From NCBI RefSeq assembly GCF_002368335.1, contig NZ_AP018288.1:7742389-7806388 (forward strand): a DNA stretch of 64,000 nt, read 5' to 3'. The notes under the pieces were generated by a model. It saw nothing but the letters and a program-made list of their open reading frames with translations, was not told the origin of the DNA and searched no databases. Of the stretch, positions 43,347-52,190 are shown piece by piece. The position numbers and the translations under genes were made by a program. Each line of letters opens with the position of its first letter. Within the stretch, counting starts at the first letter, position 1. The DNA comes from Nostoc sp. NIES-4103 (GTDB lineage Bacteria > Cyanobacteriota > Cyanobacteriia > Cyanobacteriales > Nostocaceae).

Positions 43347-43527
43347 ATCAGGTCAATTCTGAATTTTTTTGCCATTCCCCATCCTACGACGATTCCTGAC
43401 AAATTTACTGAGAGATTTTCTAGGGTTCAAGCGACCATATAATACCTTTAAGGGCGTAAAAACCAAAAATATTATTTCCTGGATTTCCCCCAAACAATTT
43501 ATCTCAACTCATCACAGGCAAAAGGAG

Positions 43528-44319
43528 ATGCAGCGACCACCACAAGAAGTTTTAATTGCCCTCAAAGCAGGGCAAGCTGTCAATCAGGAAGACTTTTACC
43601 GATTAGACTTTAGCGGTCTTGATTTACAAAAAGGCAACTTGAAAAAAGCCAATTTGATTGGAGTTAATCTTAGTCAGGCAGATTTGACTGAAGCCGATCT
43701 CAGCGAAGCCGATTTACGGGGAGCAGACCTGAGTAGAGCTATTTTGCAGAACGCCAATTTACAGGGAGCTTATTTATACCGAGCAAACCTGAGTGGGGCA
43801 GATCTTAGCGGTGCCAATTTAGACGGAGCTAAGCTGCAAGTCTCCCGTTATGATAGTAATACCATTTTCCCGACAGGATTTACATATAAAACTTCAGGAG
43901 CGATCGGCCCAGGTGCAAACTTAAATGGTGCTGCTCTCAACACTGCTAACTTGCGGAATGCGGATTTGCAGGGTGCTAATCTCTTAGGAGCTTACCTTGG
44001 TGGCGCTGATTTGACAGGAGCTAATTTACAAGGTGCCAAACTCAGCAGTGCAGACTTGCGGAAAGCTTTTTTAACCGGGGCTTATTTGCGAAATGCTAGG
44101 TTAAATAGGGCAAATCTGGCATATGTTGATTTGCGAGCAGCTGACCTCACTAACATTGAGTTCGACCAACTAGAAAGCATTGCTGGGGCAGATTTTACCA
44201 AAGTGCAGGGACTGAGTGAAGAACATAGAATACGCCTACTCAGCTACTCTACCGAAGAGTTAGACACCTGGAATTCATTCACGCGCACAACCACGCGGGC
44301 CAGTCTCGAAAGGGAATAG
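43528..44319 (+). CDS. Pentapeptide-repeat protein
   Basis: From ATG 43528 the protein has 263 residues with a long run of A(D/N)LXX pentapeptides, such as ADLTEADLSEADLRGADLSR and ADLSGANLDGAKL, broken by one insert (SRYDSNTIFPTGFTYKTSG) and resuming as NLNGAALNTANLRNADLQ. This forms a right-handed beta-helix; function unknown, cytoplasmic as there is no signal. Upstream the frame stays open to a TTG at 43369, but that is only 22 bases from the divergent start and unlikely. AAGGAG touches the ATG, an odd spacing. Confidence 0.85.
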   Translation: MQRPPQEVLIALKAGQAVNQEDFYRLDFSGLDLQKGNLKKANLIGVNLSQADLTEADLSEADLRGADLSRAILQNANLQGAYLYRANLSGADLSGANLDGAKLQVSRYDSNTIFPTGFTYKTSGAIGPGANLNGAALNTANLRNADLQGANLLGAYLGGADLTGANLQGAKLSSADLRKAFLTGAYLRNARLNRANLAYVDLRAADLTNIEFDQLESIAGADFTKVQGLSEEHRIRLLSYSTEELDTWNSFTRTTTRASLERE

Positions 44320-44402
44320 GCATGGGGCATGGGGCATGGGGTATTAATTATTCTCCCTCATCTCCCCTGCACCCCTGCACCCCTGCACCCCTGCACCATT
44401 CA

Positions 44403-45893
44403 CTACTCAGATTGTTTCCTTTCATTACCATGCTTACGCAACTTTTGCAAGAGCTTTTCTTGAGATGAAATGGTAGCGACTGGACTGACGGTTGGTTCAG
44501 ACTGGTTTTCAGCAGTTTCAACAAAAATAGCAGAAGGATTTATTGTGTAGGCGGGTAGGGGTTTTTCGTGAGATATAACTTGTTTGGTTGGTGCTTGTTT
44601 GGTTGGTGCTGGGGTGGCAATAATAGTCTTTTGTTTATTGATGACAGCAGCTTTCATTGAGTCTAGAGTAGCAGCTACCTGTACTTGCTGCTGCATCTGC
44701 TGTGTAGAAGACACTAAACCACTAAGGCCATTTACCAATTGCCGCAGATTTTCTCGGAAAGTTGGGTCGCCTGTTAATTCATCTAAATCTGATGTAATTT
44801 TTTGGGTGTTTTCAAACGTTAGTCTTGCTGAATCTAAGGTTTGCTGCAATAGCACTATATTCTTTGGATCGCTTAAACTTTGAGAAGCATCCCGTAAATT
44901 AGCTGAGGCTTGTGCTGCATTTGCTGAAAGAGTTTCAAAATTTTTGAGTAATTCTCCTTGGGTCAATCGATTGACAGCAGGTGTTAGACTACTAACTGTT
45001 ACACGTAGTTGGTTACTGGTTTCAGTAATATTGTTCAAAGCCCCAACCAGCGAAGAACGATTTGTAGTCACTAAGTTATCTAGGTTACTTAGCAAACGAT
45101 TAGCTTGGCTTGCTGTTGTACTAAATTGACTTGCTGTTGTGCTAAATTGACCTGCGGTGGCACCTAATTGATCTAAAGTTTTAGTACTGGATGCAGTAAG
45201 TTGATTTGTCGCTCTTTGCACCGAATTAGCAGTGGATGAAAATGTGTTTAGCTGTCGTTGAAAACTTCTGCTCAAACTTTGGAAATCTTGAGTAAGTGCT
45301 GCAATACCAGAAGTTGCTGCTGTTGAACTTTCTACTAGCCTATTGATTCTTTGATAAAATACAGGGTCACTATATCTAGTAGCCAAATCAGTTGAACTGC
45401 GAATAAGTTGATCAACGCTAATGCCAATCTGGCCTTTTAATCGAGAACCATCACAAACGATGAGGCTAGAATTGCAATTTTTGTCTAGTGGTTTGGCTGT
45501 AATAGCATCGGTCGGTATCGAAGCGTTCGGTGTAATATCAATAATGCTTTCACTAATTAGTCCGCTCTGATTAGCTTCAACTTTGACGTTACTGGGTATG
45601 ATCAAATCTGGTGAAGTAATTTCAATTACTACATCAACAGCATTTGCCCTTGGTTGAATTTGAGAAATATTTCCTACTTTCACGCCACGATAGCGAACTG
45701 TGGAGCCTTTTTGCATCCCGCCGGCATTGGCAAATTCAACAATAGCTTTATATGAACTACGAGCAGAGGTAAATCTATTTAACCATAGAAAAATTAACAT
45801 AAATGTACCCAGCCCCAGCAGTACAAACAATCCCACTGAACCTTCTCTCAATGTTCGCCTAGATACAAAGCGGTTTGTTATGATATCTCGCAT
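44403..45893 (-). CDS. MCE (MlaD-like) lipid-transport substrate-binding protein
   Basis: The 496-residue protein has one N-terminal membrane segment (19-38), then an MCE domain: SYKAIVEFANAGGMQKGSTV, RYRGVKVGNISQIQP and ESIIDITPNASIP. A long helical region (about 150-400) has tandem FSTTASQFSTTASQ-like turns. It should sit in the inner membrane, binding lipids moved by an ABC importer or exporter. The ATPase gene is directly upstream on the same strand. The MlaE-type permease is not in the window. Confidence 0.88.
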   Translation of the reverse strand: MRDIITNRFVSRRTLREGSVGLFVLLGLGTFMLIFLWLNRFTSARSSYKAIVEFANAGGMQKGSTVRYRGVKVGNISQIQPRANAVDVVIEITSPDLIIPSNVKVEANQSGLISESIIDITPNASIPTDAITAKPLDKNCNSSLIVCDGSRLKGQIGISVDQLIRSSTDLATRYSDPVFYQRINRLVESSTAATSGIAALTQDFQSLSRSFQRQLNTFSSTANSVQRATNQLTASSTKTLDQLGATAGQFSTTASQFSTTASQANRLLSNLDNLVTTNRSSLVGALNNITETSNQLRVTVSSLTPAVNRLTQGELLKNFETLSANAAQASANLRDASQSLSDPKNIVLLQQTLDSARLTFENTQKITSDLDELTGDPTFRENLRQLVNGLSGLVSSTQQMQQQVQVAATLDSMKAAVINKQKTIIATPAPTKQAPTKQVISHEKPLPAYTINPSAIFVETAENQSEPTVSPVATISSQEKLLQKLRKHGNERKQSE

Positions 45894-45919
45894 GTTTTCC
45901 TCTACCCAACAACCAATTA

Positions 45920-46090
45920 AAAGTTAGGAGTTAGAAATTAGGAGTTAGAAATTAGGAGTTAGAAGTTAGGAGTTAGGAGTTGATTTTAATTTATCATTGA
46001 TAATTTTTCACTATTAACTACTCACTATTAGCTACTCACTATTAACTACTCACTATTAACTACTCACTATTCACTCCTCACTGTTCACTT
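45920..46090. repeat. Tandem repeats between ATPase and MCE genes
   Basis: AGGAGTTAGAAATT units followed by ACTATTAACTACTC units, together about 170 bases. Confidence 0.75.
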
Positions 46091-46091
46091 T

Positions 46092-46874
46092 TTAACCTAC
46101 GACTTGAATGGGGCCTTGCACACTGCCACTGATAAATTGTTTGATTAATGGATGGTCTGTGCTGTCTATTTCACTAACTGTACCTTGCCATTGGACTTTA
46201 CCTTGATAAAGAAAAACTAATCTATCAGCTGTGCGACGGATAGTGCTGTCTTGATGGGTGACAATGGCATATGTACTACATACTCCATGTGCTGTTTGTA
46301 AATGACGGATTAAATCTTCTATCACTGTTGAGGCTATTGGGTCAAGTCCAGCTGTTGGTTCATCGTATAGTAAAACTTCTGGGCTATCTTTAGGATTATC
46401 AGGGTTAGACATAATCGCACGGGCAAAACTGACTCGCTTTCGCATTCCTCCAGAAAGTTCAGAGGGATAGAGATTGCCTATCTCTGATAAACCTACCATT
46501 TCTAATTTTTCTTTCACTAGTTCATGAATACGCGATCGCGGTAACTTAGAATGTTGATACAGTAAAAACCCCACATTCTCATTTACTGTCAACGAATCAA
46601 ATAATGCAGCCTGTTGAAATACCATACCGATGCTAACCGGATCAACTTGATCTTCAATTAACCCTTCTCGCCGTACTCCTTGTATGTAAATTTCTCCTTC
46701 ATCAGGATTCAACAAGCCAGCTATCACCCGCAAAATGGTTGATTTTCCGGTTCCTGAAGGCCCAATAATCCCCAGCGCTTCTCCCCGGTAAATTGTCAAG
46801 TCCACGTTGTCTAAAACTTTATTGCTACCAAAGGCCTTAGAAACGCCTTTGAGTTCAATTAGTGGTTCAGTCAT
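46092..46874 (-). CDS. ABC transporter ATPase of the MlaF type
   Basis: The 260-residue ATPase has Walker A GPSGTGKST (38-46), the signature LSGGMRKRVSFARAI, Walker B LLYDEPTAGLDP and a switch His in YAIVTHQD. The wording of signature and LRVIAGLLNPDEGEIYIQGV is typical of MlaF-like ATPases working with MCE proteins in lipid trafficking. It lies about 200 bases upstream of the MCE gene on the same strand, so the two probably serve one transporter. Confidence 0.9.
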   Translation of the reverse strand: MTEPLIELKGVSKAFGSNKVLDNVDLTIYRGEALGIIGPSGTGKSTILRVIAGLLNPDEGEIYIQGVRREGLIEDQVDPVSIGMVFQQAALFDSLTVNENVGFLLYQHSKLPRSRIHELVKEKLEMVGLSEIGNLYPSELSGGMRKRVSFARAIMSNPDNPKDSPEVLLYDEPTAGLDPIASTVIEDLIRHLQTAHGVCSTYAIVTHQDSTIRRTADRLVFLYQGKVQWQGTVSEIDSTDHPLIKQFISGSVQGPIQVVG

Positions 46875-46876
46875 TG

Positions 46877-46960
46877 GTTAAGGGTCAAGAGTCAAGAGTC
46901 AAGAGTCAGTAGCCAGTGGTCAGTAGTCAGTGGTCAGTGGTAAATAAACAATTAACAATT
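46877..46960. repeat. AGAGTCA and CAGTGGT tandem repeats
   Basis: Units of GTCAAGA and GTGGTCAGTA between divergent genes. Confidence 0.6.
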
Positions 46961-46988
46961 AACAACTAACAACTGACAAAGAACAAAA

Positions 46989-48500
46989 ATGCAAGATTTT
47001 GATGTCATAGTGATTGGTAGCGGTATCGGCGGGTTATGTGCTGCTGGAATACTTGCTCGTTATGGTAAACGAGTGATTGTTTGTGAAAGCCATACAATTC
47101 CTGGAGGCGCAGCCCACAGTTTTAGACGACGGGGATTTGAATTTGATTCTGGCCCGTCTTTCTATTGTGGTCTGACCAATGCTCAGAGTTTGAATCCTCT
47201 AAAACAGGTTTTGGATGTGCTTGGTGAATCTCTCCAAGTTATACCCTATGATCCTTTAGGACATTATCACTTTCTTGAAGGTACTTTTGCAGTTTATAGC
47301 AATGCTGAACGTTATCGAGAAGAACTAGCTAAGTTTACGCCACAAGGAGCGAGAGAATTTCAGCGGTTTGAACAACGGCTGCTAGGTCTGTATGAGGCGA
47401 TGAAAGATATCCCCACTCTGTCGCTGAGGTCAGACTGGCAAGTGATTCTGGTGTTACTGAAGCGTTACTTGCCATCTTTAGCAAAGATGTTACCTTATTT
47501 GCCACTTGTTGGGGCTGCTGTGGGCGATGTGATGGATACTACAGTACAAGACACTTGGGTACGGCGAATTATTGACCTGGAATGTTTTCTCCTCTCTGGT
47601 TTAAAGGCACATGGAACAATTGCTCCAGAGGTAGCTTTTATGTTAGGTGAACGTTCTCGCGCTGGGGTTGAGTATCCTGTGGGAGGAAGTGCAGCAATTG
47701 TTAAGGCTTTGGTGCGGGGTTTAGAACGCTGGGGTGGCAAGTTGCGTCTGGGATGCCATGTTGAGCAAATTCTGGTGGAGTCAGGTAAAGCAATTGGTGT
47801 GAGGTTGCAAACAGGTGAAATCCTGAAAGCGCCTGTGGTGATTTCCAATGCGACGATTTGGGATACTTACAATCACTTACTCAATCCTGAAGATTTGCCT
47901 GCATCTTACCGCCAAATTGCTTTAAATACACCAGCAGTTGCAAGCTTTATGCATTTACATTTAGGTATCCAGGCGGCGGGCTTGGAGAATTTAACAGGGC
48001 ATCATGTGGTCGTTCATGATTCTAGTCAAGACCTGACGACACCTGGTAATACTTGCATGATCTCGATTCCCAGTGTTTGGGATGCTACCCTGGCACCAGA
48101 GGGACATCATGTGGTTCATGGGTACACTCTCGAACCTTATGCAGGTTGGGAACGGAATGACGGGTATGAAGAGAAAAAACAATACAAAGCACAATCTTTA
48201 TATCGCGCCCTAGAACGAATTATCCCGGATATTCGAGAGCGTGTGGTGTTGGAACTTATCGGGACACCGCTGACTCACGCCCATTATCTACGACGGTATC
48301 AGGGAACTTATGGGCCTGCCTTAGCAGCTGGTAAGATGTTTCCCAGTACACAAACGCCTATACAAGGTTTATATCGCGTTGGTGATAGCACTATGCCGGG
48401 AATTGGCGTGCCTGCGGTGGCGGCATCTGGTATTTTGTGTGCTAACACTTTAGTGAAATTGCAGCAGACAGCAGAATTATTAAAAAATGTGGGGCTTTGA
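46989..48500 (+). CDS. Carotenoid isomerase/desaturase-like FAD oxidoreductase
   Basis: The 503-residue flavoprotein of the CrtI superfamily starts with VIVIGSGIGGLCAAGILARY and IPGGAAHSFRRRGFEFDSGP, and ends with LYRVGDSTMPGIGVPAVAAS. It resembles carotenoid isomerase (CrtH/CrtISO)-like proteins, but bona fide CrtH could lie elsewhere, so I give no symbol. Substrate unknown. It is transcribed alone and divergent from the ABC/MCE pair. With the CrtD-like gene at 26-27.5 kb it is the second such enzyme of the window. Confidence 0.82.
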   Translation: MQDFDVIVIGSGIGGLCAAGILARYGKRVIVCESHTIPGGAAHSFRRRGFEFDSGPSFYCGLTNAQSLNPLKQVLDVLGESLQVIPYDPLGHYHFLEGTFAVYSNAERYREELAKFTPQGAREFQRFEQRLLGLYEAMKDIPTLSLRSDWQVILVLLKRYLPSLAKMLPYLPLVGAAVGDVMDTTVQDTWVRRIIDLECFLLSGLKAHGTIAPEVAFMLGERSRAGVEYPVGGSAAIVKALVRGLERWGGKLRLGCHVEQILVESGKAIGVRLQTGEILKAPVVISNATIWDTYNHLLNPEDLPASYRQIALNTPAVASFMHLHLGIQAAGLENLTGHHVVVHDSSQDLTTPGNTCMISIPSVWDATLAPEGHHVVHGYTLEPYAGWERNDGYEEKKQYKAQSLYRALERIIPDIRERVVLELIGTPLTHAHYLRRYQGTYGPALAAGKMFPSTQTPIQGLYRVGDSTMPGIGVPAVAASGILCANTLVKLQQTAELLKNVGL

Positions 48501-49359
48501 TTGCCTACTCTATGAATATTCTTGCTTTATGGGCATCCGAATTTGAGTTGTAGAAATACTTGAGACGAGGCAGTATAACCTCTAATGTCAATTGAGTTTT
48601 TAAACCTTCTCATCTCATCAATGGTTCAAAAAGTATAATTTTCAACTAGCCTCTCAACGTCTTTAACACAAAAGGCGTTTTTTATTCAGATTCAGACTTA
48701 TTATTTAATATATATATTCTTAGTGTAAAAATATAAAATGTCTGTAAAGATGCTTGAAAAAAGCTAGACAGCTAAGTAACTTTACGGCAATATACTGATA
48801 TGGGGTTAGTGAAATGTTTTATGATTTCAAGTAAAATCCCTATGGGCAAAAGTCCACAAAGATAGTCACAAAATTGCTCTTGCTCCGCTCTATTCCTTAT
48901 TTTTAAGACAGTAAGACCGACCCTATTAATGAGTCCTATTAAATCTGAGTTCTGGCGAAAAAATTTTGCTTTTCTGTGTGTATATTTTGTGTATTCGACG
49001 TAAAGAGAAAAGTCTTTTGTGCAGCTACTCTTCGGTAACGCCTAAAAGCTACTCGTCGAAAAGTTTACTCATGTCTAATTTTTGAAAATAGCTTCGTTCA
49101 ACGACGAAGAGAATTTCTGCCGAACTAAAGATTTAAGAGGATTAAGAGCAGTTTCTGGGGTGAAATTTTGCCTCCCTTGAAATGGCTGAACTGAGATTTT
49201 GATATCAGTGCTGATAGCGAGCTGGTTGAAAAGCAATAAGGTTCAGTGAAAAAACTTATCTGTTGAGGCAAGCTAGCAGAGCAAAGAATTAGTGAAGAAT
49301 AATTCTTTGTTTCAACAGCCTAAAGATTATCTTCGAGTTAACTAGATTTTGGTTAACAA
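48501..49359. other. Long upstream region of the first RTX gene, no gene seen
   Basis: About 860 bases without a convincing frame. It contains a hairpin AAAGAATTA/TAATTCTTT near 49283-49307 enclosed by CTGTTGA/TCAACAG. It probably carries the promoter of the RTX gene, which is not identified. Confidence 0.45.
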
Positions 49360-49516
49360 GGAGAATCTGCAAAAACAATTGCTGTCCTTTAAAAGGGATA
49401 CAAATTATGGCGATCGCGTCCAATCGAGCGCTAATTGTTTGTGCCTAAAAACAGCAAAAACTGCAAACTAAGAACTGACAATTTTCTGAAAAGATTGATT
49501 GAGGTAGATAAAAACT
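49360..49516 (+). promoter_or_regulatory. Leader of the first RTX gene, shared with the second
   Basis: The 157-base leader matches the one at 52019-52190 along its length: CAAAAACAATT, a CTTTAAAAGGG/CTTCAAGGG block, GCGATCGCGTC around AATCGA, CGCTAATT(G/A)TTTGTG, and GATTGATTGAG before the start. A hairpin with ACAAATTA / TAATTGTTTGT arms around GCGATCGCG can form in both. Conservation outside the coding part suggests a regulatory leader or a recent joint duplication. Confidence 0.6.
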
Positions 49517-51871
49517 ATGGCAACTATCAATGGAACCAATGGTTACGATTACCTGTATGGTACAACCGATAGTGACTTGATTCAAGGCTTTGCAGGTGAT
49601 GACTCCATATATAGTAATGGGGGCAACGATACAATCGATGGTGGGTCTGGTGGTGATTACATTTATGCTTCTACTACTGGAAGCAGTATCCTCAAAGGTG
49701 GTAGTGGGTACGATTATTTAGATATCACCTATTCTTCTGGCAATAACAAATTAGATGGAGGCTCGGAGGGTGATTCGCTTTATGCTTACTCTTCTTCTGG
49801 CAACAATACTCTCATAGGTGGAAGTGGGTCTGATTATATAAATATTTCCTCGTCTTCTGGGAATAACACTGTCACTGGTGATGCTGATAATGACACCATT
49901 GAGCTGAGTTATTCTACTGGCAACAATACTGTTTCAGGTGGAGCTGGAACTGATTATTTTTACGCCTATGGAGTCCAAGGTAAAAACACTCTCAATGGTG
50001 GAGATGGCGGTGACTTCTTCTATTTGAGCGCCCCATATACTGCTCCCTCTTCCTTAGTAACTCAAACGGTAGATGGAGGATTAGGTTACGACTATTTATC
50101 CGTCGATTACAGCTATGCTAGTGAGGGAATTGCCACAACTTTCAATGCCACTACTAACCAAGGCTCGATTAAAGCAGGCACAAATCAAGTCAGCTACAAG
50201 AATATCGAACAATTCAGTATCACAGGTACAGCCTACAGTGACAATATTGTAGGGAGCAATGGCAACGATACCATCTTCGGGGGTTCTGGTGGCAACGATA
50301 CGATTAATGGCGGTGCTGGTGATGATTCTTTGAGTGTTGACTATTCAACAGGTAATAACACCCTCACCGGTGGTGCAGGTAATGATATCTTAAGTGCCAG
50401 ATATGCAACAGGTAGTAACGTACTTTCTGGGGGCGATGGCAATGACACTTTCTATTTGAACCCTGGATATGCTGCTCCCTCTTCCTTGGGGACTCAAACG
50501 GTAGATGGAGGAGCAGGCAACGATGTTTTATACGTTGATTACAGCGCTGCTACTGAGGGAATCAATACCACAAATATACTCAGCTACACGAATATTGAAC
50601 GATTAGGCATCACAGGCACATTCTACGATGACTATATTCTAGGGGGTGATGGCAGTGATACCCTCTCTGGTAGCAGTGGTGGCAACGATACGATTATTGG
50701 CGGTGCTGGTGACGATAACTTAAGTGCTAACGCTTCAACAGGTAATAACCTGCTAGATGGAGGTGATGGCAATGATTATCTCTTTGCCTCTGGTTCCTCC
50801 TACTACTACTACTACGACTACTACTACGGGTATTATTACTACAATCCTGCCATTGGCAATAACACCCTCGATGGTGGGTCTGGTAACGATTCCTTGTATG
50901 TTGACTATTCAACAGGTAATAACCTGCTGGATGGAGGTGATGGCAATGATTATCTCTCCGCCTCTGGTTCCTACTACTACGACTACTACTACGGGTATTA
51001 TCGCAATGGCGCGTCTGGCAATAACACCCTACTTGGTGGCAGTGGTGACGATAACTTAAACGCTAACTATTCAACAGGCGATAACCTGCTAGATGGAGGT
51101 GATGGCAATGATTATCTCTCTGCATCTGGTTACTACGACTACTACAGCTATTATGGCACTACTGCCTCTGGTAATAACACTCTCAACGGTGGCGCTGGTA
51201 ACGATAACTTGAATGTTGATTATTCAACAGGCAATAACTTGCTGGATGGAGGTGATGGTAGTGATTACCTCTCAGCCTCTGGTTACTACTACTACGACTA
51301 CTACGGTTATTACTACGGCAATAGTGCCTCTGGCAGTAACACCCTCAACGGTGGCGCTGGTGACGATTCCTTGTATATCAGCTATGCAAAAGGTGATAAC
51401 TTACTGGATGGTGGCGATGGCAATGATTATATCTATGCCTATGGCGCAACTGGTAGTAACACCCTACTTGGTGGCGCTGGGGATGACTACATTCAAGGTG
51501 GTTTTGGTTCTGATCTACTCACTGGTGGTAGCGGTAATGATACACTCTACGGCTATGACAGCATTGATACTTTTGCCTTCAATAGTTACATTGAAGGCGT
51601 TGATAGTCTGTATGACTTCGATGCTACTACTGAAATCATTCAAGTATCGGCTGATGGTTTTGGCGGCAGCTTGGTAGCAGGTTCACTGTTTGCTAGTCAG
51701 TTTACCCTTGGTACAAGTGCGACGACAGATACTCAGCGATTTATCTTAGACACAGCTACAGGGGCACTGTATTTCGACCAAGATGGTAGTGCTGGTGCAT
51801 TTAGTCAAGTACAATTTGCACAACTTTATAGTGGCGTGTCACTAACCGAAAACAATTTTGCGGTTGTTTAA
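49517..51871 (+). CDS. RTX-like calcium-binding repeat protein with Tyr-rich inserts (784 aa)
   Basis: The protein starts MATINGTNGYDYLYGTTDSD and is built of nonapeptide-like repeats (GGSGNDSLY, GGDGNDYLS) that form calcium-binding beta-rolls, alternating with STGNN(L/T)L spacers. Four inserts are very Tyr-rich, such as SYYYYYDYYYGYYYYNP. The last 100 residues (TFAFNSYIEGVDSLYDFD, then DGFGG and ALYFDQDGSAGAF) form the C-terminal domain typical of cyanobacterial RTX proteins, probably a secretion signal for a type I exporter. No catalytic domain is seen, so a structural or surface role is more likely than a toxin. A similar leader precedes the next RTX gene. Confidence 0.9.
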   Translation: MATINGTNGYDYLYGTTDSDLIQGFAGDDSIYSNGGNDTIDGGSGGDYIYASTTGSSILKGGSGYDYLDITYSSGNNKLDGGSEGDSLYAYSSSGNNTLIGGSGSDYINISSSSGNNTVTGDADNDTIELSYSTGNNTVSGGAGTDYFYAYGVQGKNTLNGGDGGDFFYLSAPYTAPSSLVTQTVDGGLGYDYLSVDYSYASEGIATTFNATTNQGSIKAGTNQVSYKNIEQFSITGTAYSDNIVGSNGNDTIFGGSGGNDTINGGAGDDSLSVDYSTGNNTLTGGAGNDILSARYATGSNVLSGGDGNDTFYLNPGYAAPSSLGTQTVDGGAGNDVLYVDYSAATEGINTTNILSYTNIERLGITGTFYDDYILGGDGSDTLSGSSGGNDTIIGGAGDDNLSANASTGNNLLDGGDGNDYLFASGSSYYYYYDYYYGYYYYNPAIGNNTLDGGSGNDSLYVDYSTGNNLLDGGDGNDYLSASGSYYYDYYYGYYRNGASGNNTLLGGSGDDNLNANYSTGDNLLDGGDGNDYLSASGYYDYYSYYGTTASGNNTLNGGAGNDNLNVDYSTGNNLLDGGDGSDYLSASGYYYYDYYGYYYGNSASGSNTLNGGAGDDSLYISYAKGDNLLDGGDGNDYIYAYGATGSNTLLGGAGDDYIQGGFGSDLLTGGSGNDTLYGYDSIDTFAFNSYIEGVDSLYDFDATTEIIQVSADGFGGSLVAGSLFASQFTLGTSATTDTQRFILDTATGALYFDQDGSAGAFSQVQFAQLYSGVSLTENNFAVV

Positions 51872-52018
51872 CAAGTAGCGGAACTTCTCACCGTAAGCTT
51901 TGCAAGGTGGAATAAGTGAAATAAGTGAGATGAGGCAATAGGTGAAGGATAATTAATCACCAATTCCTCATCTCTTATTCGCAATTTCCTATTGGCAATT
52001 CCTAAGCTTTTTTATTTT
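51872..52018. other. Spacer after the first RTX gene
   Basis: Contains GAAATAAGTGAGATGAGGCAA repeats and no terminator hairpin that I can identify. Confidence 0.4.
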
Positions 52019-52190
52019 TGAGGATAAACTTCAAAAACAATTCTTATTCTTCAAGGGTGACACAAATAATTATAAATAATTATAGCGATCGCGTCAAATC
52101 GAACGCTAATTATTTGTGTTTGAAAACAGCACAAATTGCCAATTAAGAACTAAAAAGTTTCTGAAAAAATTGATTGAGACAAACAAAGTT
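52019..52190 (+). promoter_or_regulatory. Leader of the second RTX gene
   Basis: Homologous to the leader at 49360-49516. CACAAATAATTA and TAATTATTTGTG are exact inverted repeats around GCGATCGCG and AATCGAACGC. A short frame could extend the protein upstream to 52116, but that start lies in the conserved leader and I use ATG 52191 by comparison with the first gene. Confidence 0.6.

Noticed and set aside
43369..43527. N-terminal extension of the pentapeptide-repeat protein from a TTG
   Set aside because: It would leave only 22 bases to the divergent gene and lacks a ribosome binding site.
50757..51677. Thr/Met/Ile-rich frames in alternative registers of the RTX genes
   Set aside because: They are shadows of the TAC- and GGT-rich repeats in the real frame.
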